From: Typha latifolia
Lineage: Eukaryota > Streptophyta > Magnoliopsida > Poales > Typhaceae
Length of the DNA: 64,000 nucleotides
Direction: 5' to 3'
Assembly: GCA_019914945.1 (NCBI GenBank)
Contig: CM034099.1
Coordinates: forward strand, 11,917,001 to 11,981,000
Below, in pieces: positions 10,971-22,673 of this stretch (positions are counted from its first letter, which is position 1; every line of letters starts with the position of its first letter). The position numbers and the translations under genes were made by a program. The notes beneath the pieces were generated by a model. It made no database searches. It was not told the DNA's origin and saw nothing but the letters and a program-made list of their open reading frames with translations.

Positions 10971-11972
10971 TGTTGGTAATTTCATGTATTTGATATGAAT
11001 ATTTTATTAACTTTGAGCTAAATTTTAAGTGGGACCCACACATTATTAATGATGGTTTAATGGTGGAATTAATTTAGCTCAAAGAGTACTTTATTATCAT
11101 ATATTCACTTAATCAAATCCGTGAAGAAAAATGAATAAAAATTGGCTCTAAAGTGGGTATTATGGCAATGAAAAAAAAAAAAAAATGAGTTTAATACCAT
11201 ATTGGATATTTAAAAAATGTTAGTATGGTATATAAGTAACAAACTTCTTATGGGCTTTGGGCCCCAAAAGGGGTACTTATTTTGTGGGTAAAGGTTACTG
11301 TGCAACTTAACTCACACGCGCGCGTCGCCCGGCCAAGCTCAGTTCGGTTCGCACGCACTAGTCAAGTCCAATTTTAATTTTTTGCTTGATATGGGTTCAA
11401 ATCTGGTCTGGTTCGGGTTGGTTGGTTGGTTGAACCTGCTCGAAGTCGAAGTGGTGTGTCCATTCGATGAACAGTTAAGCAGTCAGTTAGTTGGTTGAAC
11501 TCGACCCAAAATGGTGCATCCCTTCATGTTGTAACTATTAATTGGTTTCAGACCCGAAATGGTGCATCCATTCGTGACCATTTGTATCATTTCGTCGAGC
11601 CTTTTTAATTCTATAAATAGGCTGTCAGTCTACATAATTTAAGACAGAAATTTAGTTCATTCCTTCTAATCTTGGTCGGGTTTTAAGTTTGAGTCTACAT
11701 TTGAAAGAGAGCACAGCACAATTCAGGTTCAATAAGGTATTCGAATAGCTGCTTCCTTTTAAGTGCAAGACAGTTGTTGTATCCTAGGAGATTGACGTCC
11801 ACTATTCCAGAAGCAATCGGTGGAGGGCGAATTTGTCTTAAGGAGATAGTGTCAAACACTAGACTCGACTATTCAGAATTTTATATTCTGTAATTTGTAA
11901 GTTTATTTAATTTATTTATTTTTGATCGGATTATTTTTGTGACTCTTTGGAATCAGATTGTTACCGCCAACA
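10971..11972 (+). repeat. Solo LTR, family S1
   Basis: The 1,002-bp unit starts TGTTGG and ends CCAACA, with target duplication TTCTT on both sides (10,966-10,970 and 11,973-11,977). Inverted homologue of 1,962-2,913, aligned over its whole length with small indels, including a 'TTGGTTGGTTGG' expansion near 11,420. TATA-like CTATAAATAGG lies at about 11,611-11,621. Confidence 0.93.
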
Positions 11973-11977
11973 TTCTT

Positions 11978-13205
11978 TTCTATTTATTTTATTGTTTGTT
12001 GGTATAATACTATAGGGTTGTTATGGACTTTTCTTCTCCGATGAAAGTGAAGTTTTCTCTTGGCATAGGTGCCAGTAAAGCCACCAAGATTCATCCTTCC
12101 GTTTCTATTTATCTCTTTGATATACATGCCCGAAGTACATGACTCCTATTGGCTGTAGACTCTAGATGAAGCATTAGGGAGCTTTCAGCCATCTTATTTC
12201 TGTGGGTTGTGCTCGCTAACGTTTGGATCAAGCTTAAGTTGTGAAGTTATTACTATTTTATAATTTTATAATGTTTTAGTTGGATCTACAGATCGACTAC
12301 AGTGGTGTGTCTGGGTTGAGCTTTTCTTTCATCTTCTGTAGCTCCTTGGGGTTTGGCATCCGTGCATGTTTTATTTGTTGAGTCTGAATTACCTTTATTA
12401 CTTCCTCTTTTAATTTACAGGCTTTTCCAGTCAACTAAATTGAAAGCCTAATCATATATAAGAAATTCACAAGTCAAAATGAAATCTATGTTCAAGCAGC
12501 TACCACGTCATTTGCCCAAATATTGTCCTCAGATGTCTATCATTGACAGCCACTTTCTTGGGAAGAATTTGCTAATGAACAGAATGAGCTATAAAGTCGA
12601 AGTGATATATAGACATACGTTATCACATGCGTTTGCCTTTCAATCAGTCATACATGCATACATAGTGCTCGCTCCTTTATTATCCCAGACAAAGCGTTGG
12701 ACTTGAACCAAAAAGACCATATCAGAAGGCACAAAGTTTAATTACATCACATCTTGCATGACTTCCACAACTCTGCGTCTTTTCTACTCTCTTTTCATGA
12801 CTGGGTGAGTTATTTCATGTTGTTTCTTCTTCCTCCCATTTCAACTGAAAGAACTTAAAAAGGTGTTCAATGCTTTTCTTTTCTTTTTCTATCCTCGCTT
12901 TCCTTTAACAATTTCAATGTTTTCAACCCATCACTCAAATATGGTAATCTTGATCCAAAGCTTAAGTTGTCGCTAAGCTCCACGAGTTGTTTAAATATGT
13001 TCTTATAAATACTATTGATAAGCAGGTGTTATCAGTGGCAAAAGTGTCATATATATATATATACACGAAGGAGCTGAGCCAGTGACCTATTTATTTATTA
13101 TCCCTAGCAAAAGATATATTTCTGATCTATAATAATTTTCAAACTATCTACCAAAATTACTGCAGTTCTTGTCTAAGTAATTAGTGGCCACATAGGGTGT
13201 TTTTA
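11978..13205. other. Intergenic DNA, no gene recognised
   Basis: Low-coding sequence. Open frames (for example 12,479-12,706) show no family motif. A TA repeat lies at 13,052-13,062. Confidence 0.5.
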
Positions 13206-13658
13206 AAATAAATTGCTCTTAAAGAAACTGATTTGGAAACTGAGTCAAAATAAATATGAAAGGATAAAATTAAAACAAAACAGGAAAATACGCTGAAAAC
13301 TAAGATATAATTTCTTTAATGTGAAAACCCCTCTCATTGAAGAGAGGAAAATATTATAAATCCGATCACAAATGGACCGATCTATTTCACTAAAATTGTA
13401 GAATCAAGATTTACTTACAAACTCCTCTAAACAAGAACTATCTCTTGCTCTCACTCCTTTGCAATGAAGTACTCCGTGAAACTATATTGTCTTCGGTTGA
13501 TTTGTCACTCGATACAAATTACCTATGTCTCAGTCCCTCAAGACATTCATTTAGTCATGTGATTGAAGATGGTCCAGCTCTTGGTTTACCTCATTTGATG
13601 TATTTCAAGACATACATGGAATAAGACAAGGACGTGAACAAATAACCCATATCACTTA

Positions 13659-14283
13659 TGTTAAAAATTGGCTCAAATTCAGTTTCAGTAAAAATTCAGC
13701 ATGTATTAGTATTTCTGTGCCGCGCATTTGAACAGGCCCTGGGGGCGTTCGAACGCGGCTCCAAACAAAGAGCAGTCTGTGATGCAAGCGTTCGAATGGC
13801 CCCAGCCGCGTTCGAATGCGAGCCAACCCGAGAGCAAACTTTCGCAGGGCGTTCGAATGGCCCCAGCCGTGTTTGAACGCGGACCAACCCAAGAGCAGCT
13901 GTTTCTATAGGCGTTCGAACGACACCCTCCTACGTTCGTACGCCCCTTTGGCTCTGCTGTATTGACATTGGGCGCGGCGTTCGAACGTGCCCCTGAGGGC
14001 GTTCGAACGCGACACTGAAAATCCCCAAATCTGAACCTGACTATAAATACTAAAGTGAGTTTTTAGAGTTGGTCATTGAAAGAACATTTATGAGGGTTAA
14101 GCCACCATTGTATTGAGAGTGATTAGAGTTGTTAAACTCTTTGTAAGTGAGGGATTTGCATAGTAAAGAAGATTGCTTCGCCCATGGACGTAGGCACATC
14201 GCCGAACCACGTAAATCTTGTCTCTCTCTCTATTGTCTCAATTATTTCCATTGCTGGTGATTGCTTGCAGTAGGGTATTAATC
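13659..14283 (+). repeat. LTR inserted in another LTR, rich in TTCGAA palindromes
   Basis: This segment is absent from the sister LTR at 17,038-17,885. It starts TGTTAAAAATTGG and holds about ten TTCGAA-centred repeats between 13,725 and 14,010; two are the perfect 12-mer GCGTTCGAACGC (13,745-13,756 and 13,999-14,010). A TATA box (CTATAAATAC, 14,041-14,050) follows. The leader-like region contains GGACGTAGGCACATCGCCGA (about 14,186-14,205), a motif familiar from Copia LTR R-U5 regions. No target duplication could be fixed, so the right end is approximate. Confidence 0.65.
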
Positions 14284-14885
14284 CATGATTAGAACTTGCT
14301 TAGGGTTCTTTCTATCACCATTAACCACTATTTGGAGTTTTTCCAAGCATTGCATTGGTTTTCTTTCACTATTCCCATTTGGGCTATTTGGGGGTGAAGG
14401 TCTTGCTTCCGCTTCCTTCACCCATTTGGGTGTTTTGCACAACAACTTCGATAAAAATGAAGTTCTTTTAGGTGAGGAATCCTTGGATGGATTCGATACC
14501 TTTGGTCTGCCTTTAGATCCCTTATATAGAGCGAGGAACATTTTTGATTCATACTAGAAAAATCTTAAAATGAAAACTCCAATTTGGATCTAAATCTACA
14601 CTTTTCTAGTTCAAATTTACAAGATCCATTTGAGCCAATCTATATGCCTTGTAAGAACTTATGCCATTATTGTATTGCTGTTTGAACTAAGTAGGAACAG
14701 TTCAAAATGTTTCCGCATACTTGCTAAAATTTGCTTTTTAATATCTTCAATTTCTGTGTACATACAAGTCTTTCATAACTAGTGGGTCTTATCATGCAAA
14801 AAACCAAGATTATAATGATTACTAGTGTTTTTATCCACAAATTTATCATTCTATAAAATTAAACTAATAATCTCTCCCTTTGATA

Positions 14886-17024
14886 ATTTCATGATAAGAT
14901 ACTGACCTAAACTATTCTCCACCTAATAAAGTCAATTTATAGCTTAAGACAAAATTAATGAAGGTTATGCGAATAAACACAAATAGTAGAAATCTGTGTA
15001 ACTCAACTATATAAAGAAAAAAACATCTTGATACATAATTTCAACGTAACTGCAAATTTCAATTTAATTTCAGTCAATAACTTATCAAATTCAGAAAACA
15101 ACAATTGACAAGAGATTATTAAATCAACTCAGGTAGGTTAGATTTCAAAAACATTTCAATAAATTCTAAAACTGATTGTCAAAAACTTTTTTCAAAATAA
15201 TATTCTCAATCGCATGTAAGCAATATTAAGTAACATGATAAGTACATTGTCATGTATGCCAAGTAAATCATATATCAAAATTGGACATGTATCATGATGT
15301 GATTCGAATCTAATTGAGATGTATCAGTTGACATTGGACTCGATAAATTGAGTCTATTTATCTTATTTGACTTATTTTGTTTATTTGCTTGAGTAGCAGT
15401 CTTGGTAGGTTTAATTGTTTGCTTATTCAATTTAGTCATTTACTAGCCCAAAGCTCTACTGGACCTGATAGACCTACGGCAACTATCAAATCCAATGCTC
15501 TCTATAGACACCTCTCAGTAGAACTTAGACTCATTCTTCAACCAAGTCTTTGACCCAAATACAAAGTAAAAAGATATATGACACTGAAAAACCCTAACTC
15601 GATAAATTTAGTCTAGCTGGCCAAATTCTAGTGCCCAAGGTTGAGGTCAACTTCCTTCCTTGTTTTAGCCCATCCTTGACCTATATAAGAGGATCATAAC
15701 CTAGGTCATATCAATGGTTAGACCTTTGATCGTCAATCCACATGCAATCCCGTATCAAATTCTCATCGATAATGATAGGGCTCCTCCACTGCACTCTAGT
15801 ATGACACCATGGTTTTGTTCACTTGGTATTCACTTACGGAAATGTTAGTTACTCTCGAATCTTGTGTGGGTAGTATGATGCTTGTGGCGCTTTGTCTCGT
15901 GACTGAAAGAGTCATACCTTTGTGTTAGAATAGTGGTAGAGGAGGTGACATAGGGAGGCTGCATATTGGCATGGCCATGACGTCCTTGGTGTTGACATAC
16001 TTAAATCCATGGAGATGTCCTTATGGACTAGATCTCATGAGGTAGGGAAGTTTGCATCTCCTCACGAAAGCCCTAAATCTGGAGGTCCCAAGGTGGACCA
16101 ATCGATGCCATGTGTGATGTCGAGGTACTTAGATCCATGGTGTCCCTCCTTGCTACGTTTAAACAAATAGTGGGTATGCCAAAAAAAAATGTCGGCTATG
16201 ATCCTATTGATTCAACCCGATGTTTGGGGTAGACTAGATCTGGGGTAGGTCAAGATTGAATGGAGTTTTTGGGCTTGCTTTGGTGCTAGACAAGCACTCA
16301 GGGCTGATGGCTAAAATGACACGCCTCAAGCTATATGGATGAGTCCGTAGATGGGTAGTGGTCGACTAGTGGTGGAAGGATGCTACTTATGGTTTTAGAT
16401 AGAGCCGACAGCTAGAATGGAGCTAGGGTTAGGGTTAGGGTTATGGTTAAGAGGCAAAATGAAGGAGGGAAAGAGAGAGTGAGAAGAGACTAGACTAATT
16501 TTAGATTCAACATCCTTCTAGACTCAAGCTAACTAGAACTCAAGTTACTCAACCCAAACTACAACAATTCGGATTTCAAAATTGTAAAGTTTTGTAATCA
16601 TTTATGTTCTAAATTTGATCACTAATGTACTAACTTTAATATAAATATATTCAACTCTTGCTAGAGTTGCCAAAATCGTTCAATGCATTCAAAAATCTAG
16701 CACTATCCTATAATGCATGACAATATGCACTAATTTCATAAAAAGACTCTCGTTGATTAACATATTTCGACATATGCTCAAAATTATAAGTCAAATCAAT
16801 CTTTGACACATGCATGAAGATATTATTGATTTTGCAATGGTAGCTTTCACACTTAGGTGATATTTCTTTGAAATTTAAACAAACTTAATGTAACTTCTTA
16901 ACTTTAAAAGAATTTCTCCTTTCCTTTTTTTTTAAACCATAGAGTCAATTTTTTTCTAAACACTCATGTCAAGGTGGCTTCCACTCATACTAGGTTAAAA
17001 ATTTGTGAATCCCTAAGGCACGCT
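14886..17024 (-). other. Interior of the 13.2-17.9 kb LTR element
   Basis: Broken frames only. It contains a short run of three TTAGGG-like units (about 16,427-16,443) and, at about 15,320-15,380, a stretch resembling the start of family N LTRs (GACTCGATAAATTGAGTCTA). Nothing coding can be supported. Confidence 0.45.
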
Positions 17025-17885
17025 CTTATATCAATTGAAATTTCGGGAGAGATAGAAATTTTAGTCTAATTAGGTCAAGATAGACATGGAAAGAGAAAAT
17101 TAAAATTGAATAGAAAAATATGTCAAAAATAGAGAGATAATTTTTTTAATGTTGAAACCCTCCCACATCAAATACAAAAAAAAACTATGGATCCAATCAC
17201 ACATGGACTGATCTATTTTACTAATTTCATCGAAACAAGATTCAATACAAAGCCCCTTTGGACACACTAATGTGTAAGCATCAAAGTTGGTCTCTTGCTC
17301 GCATTCCTTTACTATGAATTATTCTACGAAAATAGATTGCCATTAGCTCATTATCCTTCAACATGGATCACTTACGTTTAAGTTTCTCTCCAAGAATCAT
17401 GTGGTAGTAGATAGCTTCGGTCCTTTTATGTGTTTTAAGACATATGTAGAATAAGACAAATAAATTACTTCTCACACTTTGGTTGGTAGAAAGTGAAGCA
17501 CCTTTAGGTGAGAGATCTTTTGATGGATTGAATTCCATTATGTAGAGTGTGATGGACATATTTGATTCATATAATAGAAATCCCAAAAGGGAAAATTCTA
17601 ATCTAAATCTGACATTGAACTTTCCTTTTAGTTCGACATGATCGGTTCGTACCGAACATATATACCTTTTAGGAACTTGCATCAATACTATGCTGCAGTT
17701 CGAACTAACTAAGAACGGTTCAAACCTTTTTACAAAATCGCTTAATTTATTAACACTTAAAATTTTAATTTCTTCACACGTATGATTATTCCATAAGTAG
17801 TATGTCTTGATCTTATATAAAACCTTAGATTGTACATTATAATTATTAATGTTTTGTGTCCATAAATTTATCATTACAAAAACTT

Positions 17886-18899
17886 ACACTAACAAGGATA
17901 ATAAAATGCTTTCACTAAACAACTTATTAATAGGCAAGCAATTTATTAATAGATTTTCTATATAGTGATTTATTTAGGCTGGCATGACATTTACTGATAG
18001 AAACTACAGTACTTTGATATAAAGTTGAAAAATTGTCTATAATAAATGGGAACTTTGCACAAAAAACCAATATAATTTTCCATTTTGTATCTCTACCCAT
18101 TTTAACATATCATTGTAGACTTACCTAATATTTTTTAAATGCCAAATTATCCTTCAACTACAAAAGAGAATATCTCTAAGTATTAATTGCTAGGATATTT
18201 CATAATATTTGGGAGGTACAAGGTAGAAAGAAATGATAAGTCACATCTAAGAAATTGAAAAAACAACTACCACAAGTTAAAAAAAGAAGTGAATGTTCAT
18301 GAATTTAGAAAAAAAGTTCTTTTCCAAACTGTTTCTTCTTTCTTGCCCAAATTGCATCCTCCTTCTTTCTTATTCTAGAGTTATCTTTTTTTCTTACTTT
18401 AACATTCTTCTTTATTTTTATCTTGTTTTAAACTTTTCTCTCTTCATCTCTTGCATAAACAATCTCCTCTTGTGCTCTAACCATTTTATTTTTGCCCTAA
18501 CTATCTATTAGCTTCTTTCCTCCCTTTCTTAAGCCTAAAATGTTAGAGAAATATCTATTCTCTTTCTCCATTTGATGAACTTAAATTGCTTGAGAACCAT
18601 GTCTAATCTTGGACTTAATCTTCAACTTCTATTATCTTCATCTTTGGCTGGATACTTCAAACCCATTGTGAGTGATGTAATAGATATGATCTCAATTGTA
18701 GAATTTTCTTTATCAACTTATCAATGGATTTTATAAATGTCTCTATTTAATTGTGATCTATAAGATTTTGTAGTGTTTGTTTGATATAGTAATTTTCTTA
18801 GTTTATCTATATAAATTTTACTAGTTTATTTATGTAATTGTGATTTGAGGAGTTTTGTAAATTTTGTTAGTTTATTTATGGAATCATGTATTATTATTA
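17886..18899. other. AT-rich intergenic DNA
   Basis: No gene or element recognised. The 72-codon frame at 18,293-18,511 is a Phe/Leu-rich product of base composition. Confidence 0.6.
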
Positions 18900-18919
18900 T
18901 TGCTGAAATTAGTTGTTAG

Positions 18920-19890
18920 TATTTTCATATTTTATTGTTAGTATTTATGGAATCCGGTATTAAATCTTAATCCATAAATAATATCTTAGGTGGATCATCT
19001 ATTATATAGATATTTTATCTTTTTTATGGGTCTCATTCACAAAAGAAGTCAGACTTGAGAACTTAAAGAGAGAAGAATACTAATGACGGTTGTAAGGACA
19101 AAACAAAAAGATTAAAGTTTCTCAAAAATTCATGTTGTGATATATTATAGTTTGTACTAATAAAAATTCATTTTGTGATGTTCTATAATTTTGGACAATA
19201 AAATTTTGGTATGCACTAGTGTAATTTTACCTATATTTTGATATACATTAGTGTAACTCAATCTATATTTTGACAACCTAATTTATTTACAATAAAACAT
19301 ATATTTTTATATATGGCTATACAATTTAATAGCCAAGTTTGTTTATATTTTGACATACAATAGTGTAACTCAAACTATATTAGACAAATCGAGAGTGTTT
19401 ACAGTTTGTGTATTAATGTACACTAGCATAATTTAATTTGTATTTTGACATCCTAGTTGTTTACAATATATAAATTTTTCAGTAATCCATAGATGTATTT
19501 ATAAAATCCATTAATATTGTTATGGAATCCATAAATACTATTATCAAAAATATAATAATATTATTATAATTCATAGATATATTTATGAAATCGATAAATA
19601 TTATTGCAGAATTCAGAGACAATAATTTTAGTAATCCATATACATAGTTTTAAAATTTATAAATTATGACTTGATCAAATCACATTAAACTAATATTTTC
19701 ATAATCTATGTATTTATGAATCCATGGTATTATCATGGAATACATAGATATTATTATGGAATTTACATATATTATCACAGAATCAACACATATTATCCTG
19801 GAATCTAATTTTAGAATCAAGGGATAATATCATGGAATCCATAGATAATATTTCAATAATTTGCATATAAAATTTTAGAATCCGTACATA
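18920..19890. repeat. Degenerate repeat built on GGAATCCATAGATATTAT
   Basis: The motif recurs with changes near 18,948, 19,484, 19,528, 19,575, 19,720, 19,737, 19,757 and 19,836, at irregular spacing of about 20-45 bp, partly interleaved with the CACTAGTG repeat. It looks like a decayed tandem array. Confidence 0.5.
19190..19460. repeat. Degenerate repeat built on CACTAGTGTAA...TATTTTGACA
   Basis: About four imperfect units of roughly 50-60 bp carry 'ACACTAGTGTAAYTCAAYCTATATTTTGACA' variants in shorter pieces (near 19,212, 19,248, 19,345 and 19,418), separated by 'ATTTACAAT'. Old tandem or dispersed repeat; no coding capacity. Confidence 0.5.
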
Positions 19891-19899
19891 TAATTTAGT

Positions 19900-21240
19900 T
19901 AAATCACATTATACATTATTAATTGTAAGAATATATAGATACAAAGTAAGAATAAATAACAAATGAAAATCAATATATATATGCAAAAGTCGATTGATAA
20001 GAAAATCTTAGAAAAATTTGAATGTCGCGACGGATACTAGAGATAATAGTGTAACAAACACAATTATTTGTATCATTTGGAGGTATCTTATAAGACTATA
20101 TGTTGTCCTCTATAATTTTTCATATTAAGAATTTAATTCTTTTAACAATTGTATTTTTGCATTGGGATGCTCTGGTAGCAACTTAATATTTGAGAATATA
20201 CCCTTTAGCTAAAAATTATCTTGATGTTATCGATAGAGTAGATTTAGATTATATTGTTAAATAGATTTCTTTTGTAAAAATAATAGGTTGAAATGATTAT
20301 TGATGGGGTTTTATCTTAAAGATAAAGTAAAAATCCTTTGAATAATAATCTCGAAGGAAGAAGAAAAATATAGAGTTGTATGTTGCTATAGGTAAGAAGA
20401 TGAAAATAGTGTACATATTATTTTTTAATGCAAGAAAAAAGAATAAAGAAGTCCAATTGTTATTTAGTAGTTTCTCTTCATAATGGTGCCATCTTTTCAC
20501 AATAAATAAGAAATATAAAAGATAAAATTAACAATTAATGCTACAGTAAATGTGGAGATAATTTTATATCATCGTAAGAATATGTAAGAGTATTATAGTA
20601 TAAATCGAAATGGGTAACGACGCAAAAAAAGAAATTTTATATTAGTTTTTGGTGCAAACCGCCCTTAACAAATTAATCCGCCAAATAGGTCATCCTCCTT
20701 GAGCATCCGTATCAATTTTTTTTAAATGACATAACTAGCCTAAGTAATTAATTGAATCATACGTCGACCAAGATTGATTTCTAGCTACAAGGAATCTAAA
20801 TTTGTTCCCTAATCAACCCATGCCACATGGGCCGGCCTCCGGACGTGCAAGTGCCCCTCCCTAGCGCAAGAACACCCACACTAGATGACACGCTTTGTAG
20901 GACCCATACCCTTCTTCTCCTCATCCAAATTCCTAACCCAACCTTTGGACCTTTCTACCCAAACCTTTAAGAAGCCAAGCCCATCATGTGCCAAAGAAAT
21001 GGCTGCATGTGATCTGCTCCTCTCTCCATGCATCTATTCCAATACCCTAACGGAACTCTTCTCCTCCTCCTCCCCAAATCTATATTTCAACAACCACATC
21101 TCAACGCCAGTAGAGACACTTGAAAAGCTAGTAGTCCATCTTGTTGTTACTTATCATTGGATCTTCTTCCCAAGGATCTGGCCAGCCAGCTACTTAAGTA
21201 ACAAACAACTGTGTTTAGAATGACATTAAGATATAGTAGC
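19900..21240. other. AT-rich DNA upstream of the WIN1-like gene
   Basis: No recognised element. A 112-codon frame at 20,885-21,223 has no family motif or regulatory context and is not called a gene. Confidence 0.5.
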
Positions 21241-21246
21241 ATGATA

Positions 21247-21270
21247 ATGATGATGATGATGATGATGATT
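21247..21270. repeat. GAT microsatellite
   Basis: Eight near-perfect GAT/ATG units in a row. Confidence 0.9.
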
Positions 21271-22030
21271 GTAGCGCATGTAAAAATTTGCGACACATGG
21301 ATTTGATATATGAGGAGACACTCATCTGACATTTCCATATGAGGATATAACGTAACGAGATATAGCTCATCTGGTGATGTTCCCCTGTGGGTAATACAAC
21401 CCTTGTGATGTCATATAACACTGGGCCTGGAGCCCATAATATCTCCATGACATTAGAACATTAGTATCAAAAAGAGAGGGAGAAGGAATAGAGCTAAGTA
21501 GCTAACACATGGGACCAGTCAAAGGGCATCCTTGTTGCCCTACAATTAACCTCAGATTTGTTGTATATTATATCAGAAAAAATAAATAAAAAAGTTTTGG
21601 GCCATGTTGCATGTCTCTCTAGCTGGGCCCCTGCGGGGCCCGGGGTGGTCGGCGGGGCACCGATTGGATGGCCGATGCTCGCCAATCGATCGACATGCAG
21701 ATGTAGAAACCAAGAGGTCATGATGTATCCATTCTGTTCTCTTAGTTAGGAACAGAAAATGATCACCATGCTGGTACATGCAACTGTTTCTGTGTTTCGG
21801 AATCCCTCCCTCAGTGATTTTGGGAGACTCAAGTGGGAATCCAATGATCACAGTAACAACAAACAGCTCCCATGTCCATTGCTTTCCAAGTTAATTATTC
21901 ATCTGCATGCTTTTAAGAATTACACTAGTTTGATGTAAGTATGTGCATGTAGGATCAGTGGCCCAAAGTTTCCATATATACATGGGCTTACTAACTAGCT
22001 ACACGCAGGGGCAATTGTGTCATTGTGTTG

Positions 22031-22040
22031 TCTATATATT
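22031..22040 (+). promoter_or_regulatory. Putative TATA box of the WIN1-like gene
   Basis: TCTATATATT lies 85 bp before the start codon, leaving room for a 50-60-base 5' leader. Chosen by position and sequence only. Confidence 0.5.
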
Positions 22041-22085
22041 GGAGCCGAATGGTCCTTCCAAATCCCCAAACTTCAAGAAGGATCA

Positions 22086-22110
22086 CTCTCTCTCTCTCTC
22101 TCTCTCTCTC
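22086..22110 (+). repeat. CT microsatellite in the presumed 5' leader
   Basis: An unbroken CT run of about 12 units ends 14 bp before the ATG. CT-rich leaders are common in plant genes; length here may vary between individuals. Confidence 0.85.
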
Positions 22111-22124
22111 TTTACTTTTCAGAC

Positions 22125-22673
22125 ATGCCAAGGTTGCAAAGATACAGAGGAGTGAGGCAGAGGCACTGGGGCTCATGGGTCTCCGAGATACGCCACCCTC
22201 TCCTGTAAACTTCTACATGATGACATTAATCATCATACTTACAAGTAAATCTACCGTAACAAAAAAGAAAAAGAAAATCTCATATACTATATATACATAT
22301 AATTGTTTTTTGCAGGAAGACGAGGATTTGGTTAGGCACATTTGAAACGGCGGAAGATGCTGCCCGAGCCTACGATGAGGCTGCGAGGCTAATGTGCGGG
22401 CCGAGAGCTCGGACCAACTTCCCTGAAGATCCTAATGGATCGTCAACGTCCGTCCTCTCGCCGAGCCTGATGGCTAAGTTAGAGAAATGCTGCAAGGCTT
22501 CTCAGGAGGATACTAAGCGAGTAAAGACAGAGGGGGGCGGCGAGGAGGATGGGGTGGACTGCTTGAATGATGAGTACATTGAAGAGATGATTGAGGAGCT
22601 TATCTACTATGGCTCTGTGGAGATTTCTTCTTCCACCTCTTCCTCTTCCTCTTCCTCTTCTTCTTCACTCTAG
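22125..22673 (+). CDS. WIN1/SHINE-type AP2/ERF transcription factor
   Basis: Nuclear DNA-binding protein of the SHINE clade, whose members activate cutin and wax biosynthesis genes. Exon 1 (22,125-22,204) encodes [20 protein letters not shown] and EIRHPL. A 111-bp intron (GTAAAC...TTGCAG, 22,205-22,315) splits a leucine codon, at the position where SHINE genes carry their intron. Exon 2 (22,316-22,673) continues [20 protein letters not shown] and completes one AP2 domain ending ARTNFP (about residues 7-64). The middle '[11 protein letters not shown]' and acidic '[20 protein letters not shown]' match SHINE-specific motifs. The product is 145 residues, shorter than the usual ~180-200, and ends in a serine run. 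The start is the only ATG before the domain. Reading frame and splice sites are intact. The exact orthologue is not determined. Confidence 0.92.

Larger units (their letters stand above)
13210..17885 (-). mobile_element. Minus-strand LTR element with non-coding interior
   Basis: Two direct copies of one LTR, at about 13,210-14,870 (interrupted) and 17,038-17,885, share in order 'TTTAATGTGAAAACCC', 'ATGGACCGATCTATTT', 'TCAAGACATA..TGGAATAAGACAA', 'TTTAGGTGAGG.ATC' and 'TTTGATTCATA'. On the minus strand a polypurine tract (CAAAGGGAGAGA, 14,874-14,885) abuts the left LTR, and a decayed primer site (TGATATAAGAGC) abuts the right LTR at about 17,025-17,036. So the right copy is the 5' LTR and the left copy the 3' LTR. 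The ~2.1-kb interior has no recognisable gag or pol. The style resembles Copia LTRs, but the superfamily is not proven. Limits are approximate. Confidence 0.6.

Noticed and set aside
13725..14010. TTCGAA repeats as tRNA genes or CRISPR-like array
   Set aside because: The repeats resemble only the B box; there is no A box, cloverleaf or uniform spacer, and spacers are not unique equal-length sequences.
16427..16443. Interstitial telomere-like repeat
   Set aside because: Only three TTAGGG-type units, and the usual plant telomere is TTTAGGG; too short to mean anything.
17368..17874. 168-codon minus-strand open frame
   Set aside because: Lies entirely within the 5' LTR of the 13.2-17.9 kb element and is only partly matched by the sister LTR's frame; LTRs do not normally encode protein.
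20885..21223. 112-codon open frame upstream of the WIN1-like gene
   Set aside because: No recognisable domain or conserved motif; could be chance. A transcript would be needed to revive it.
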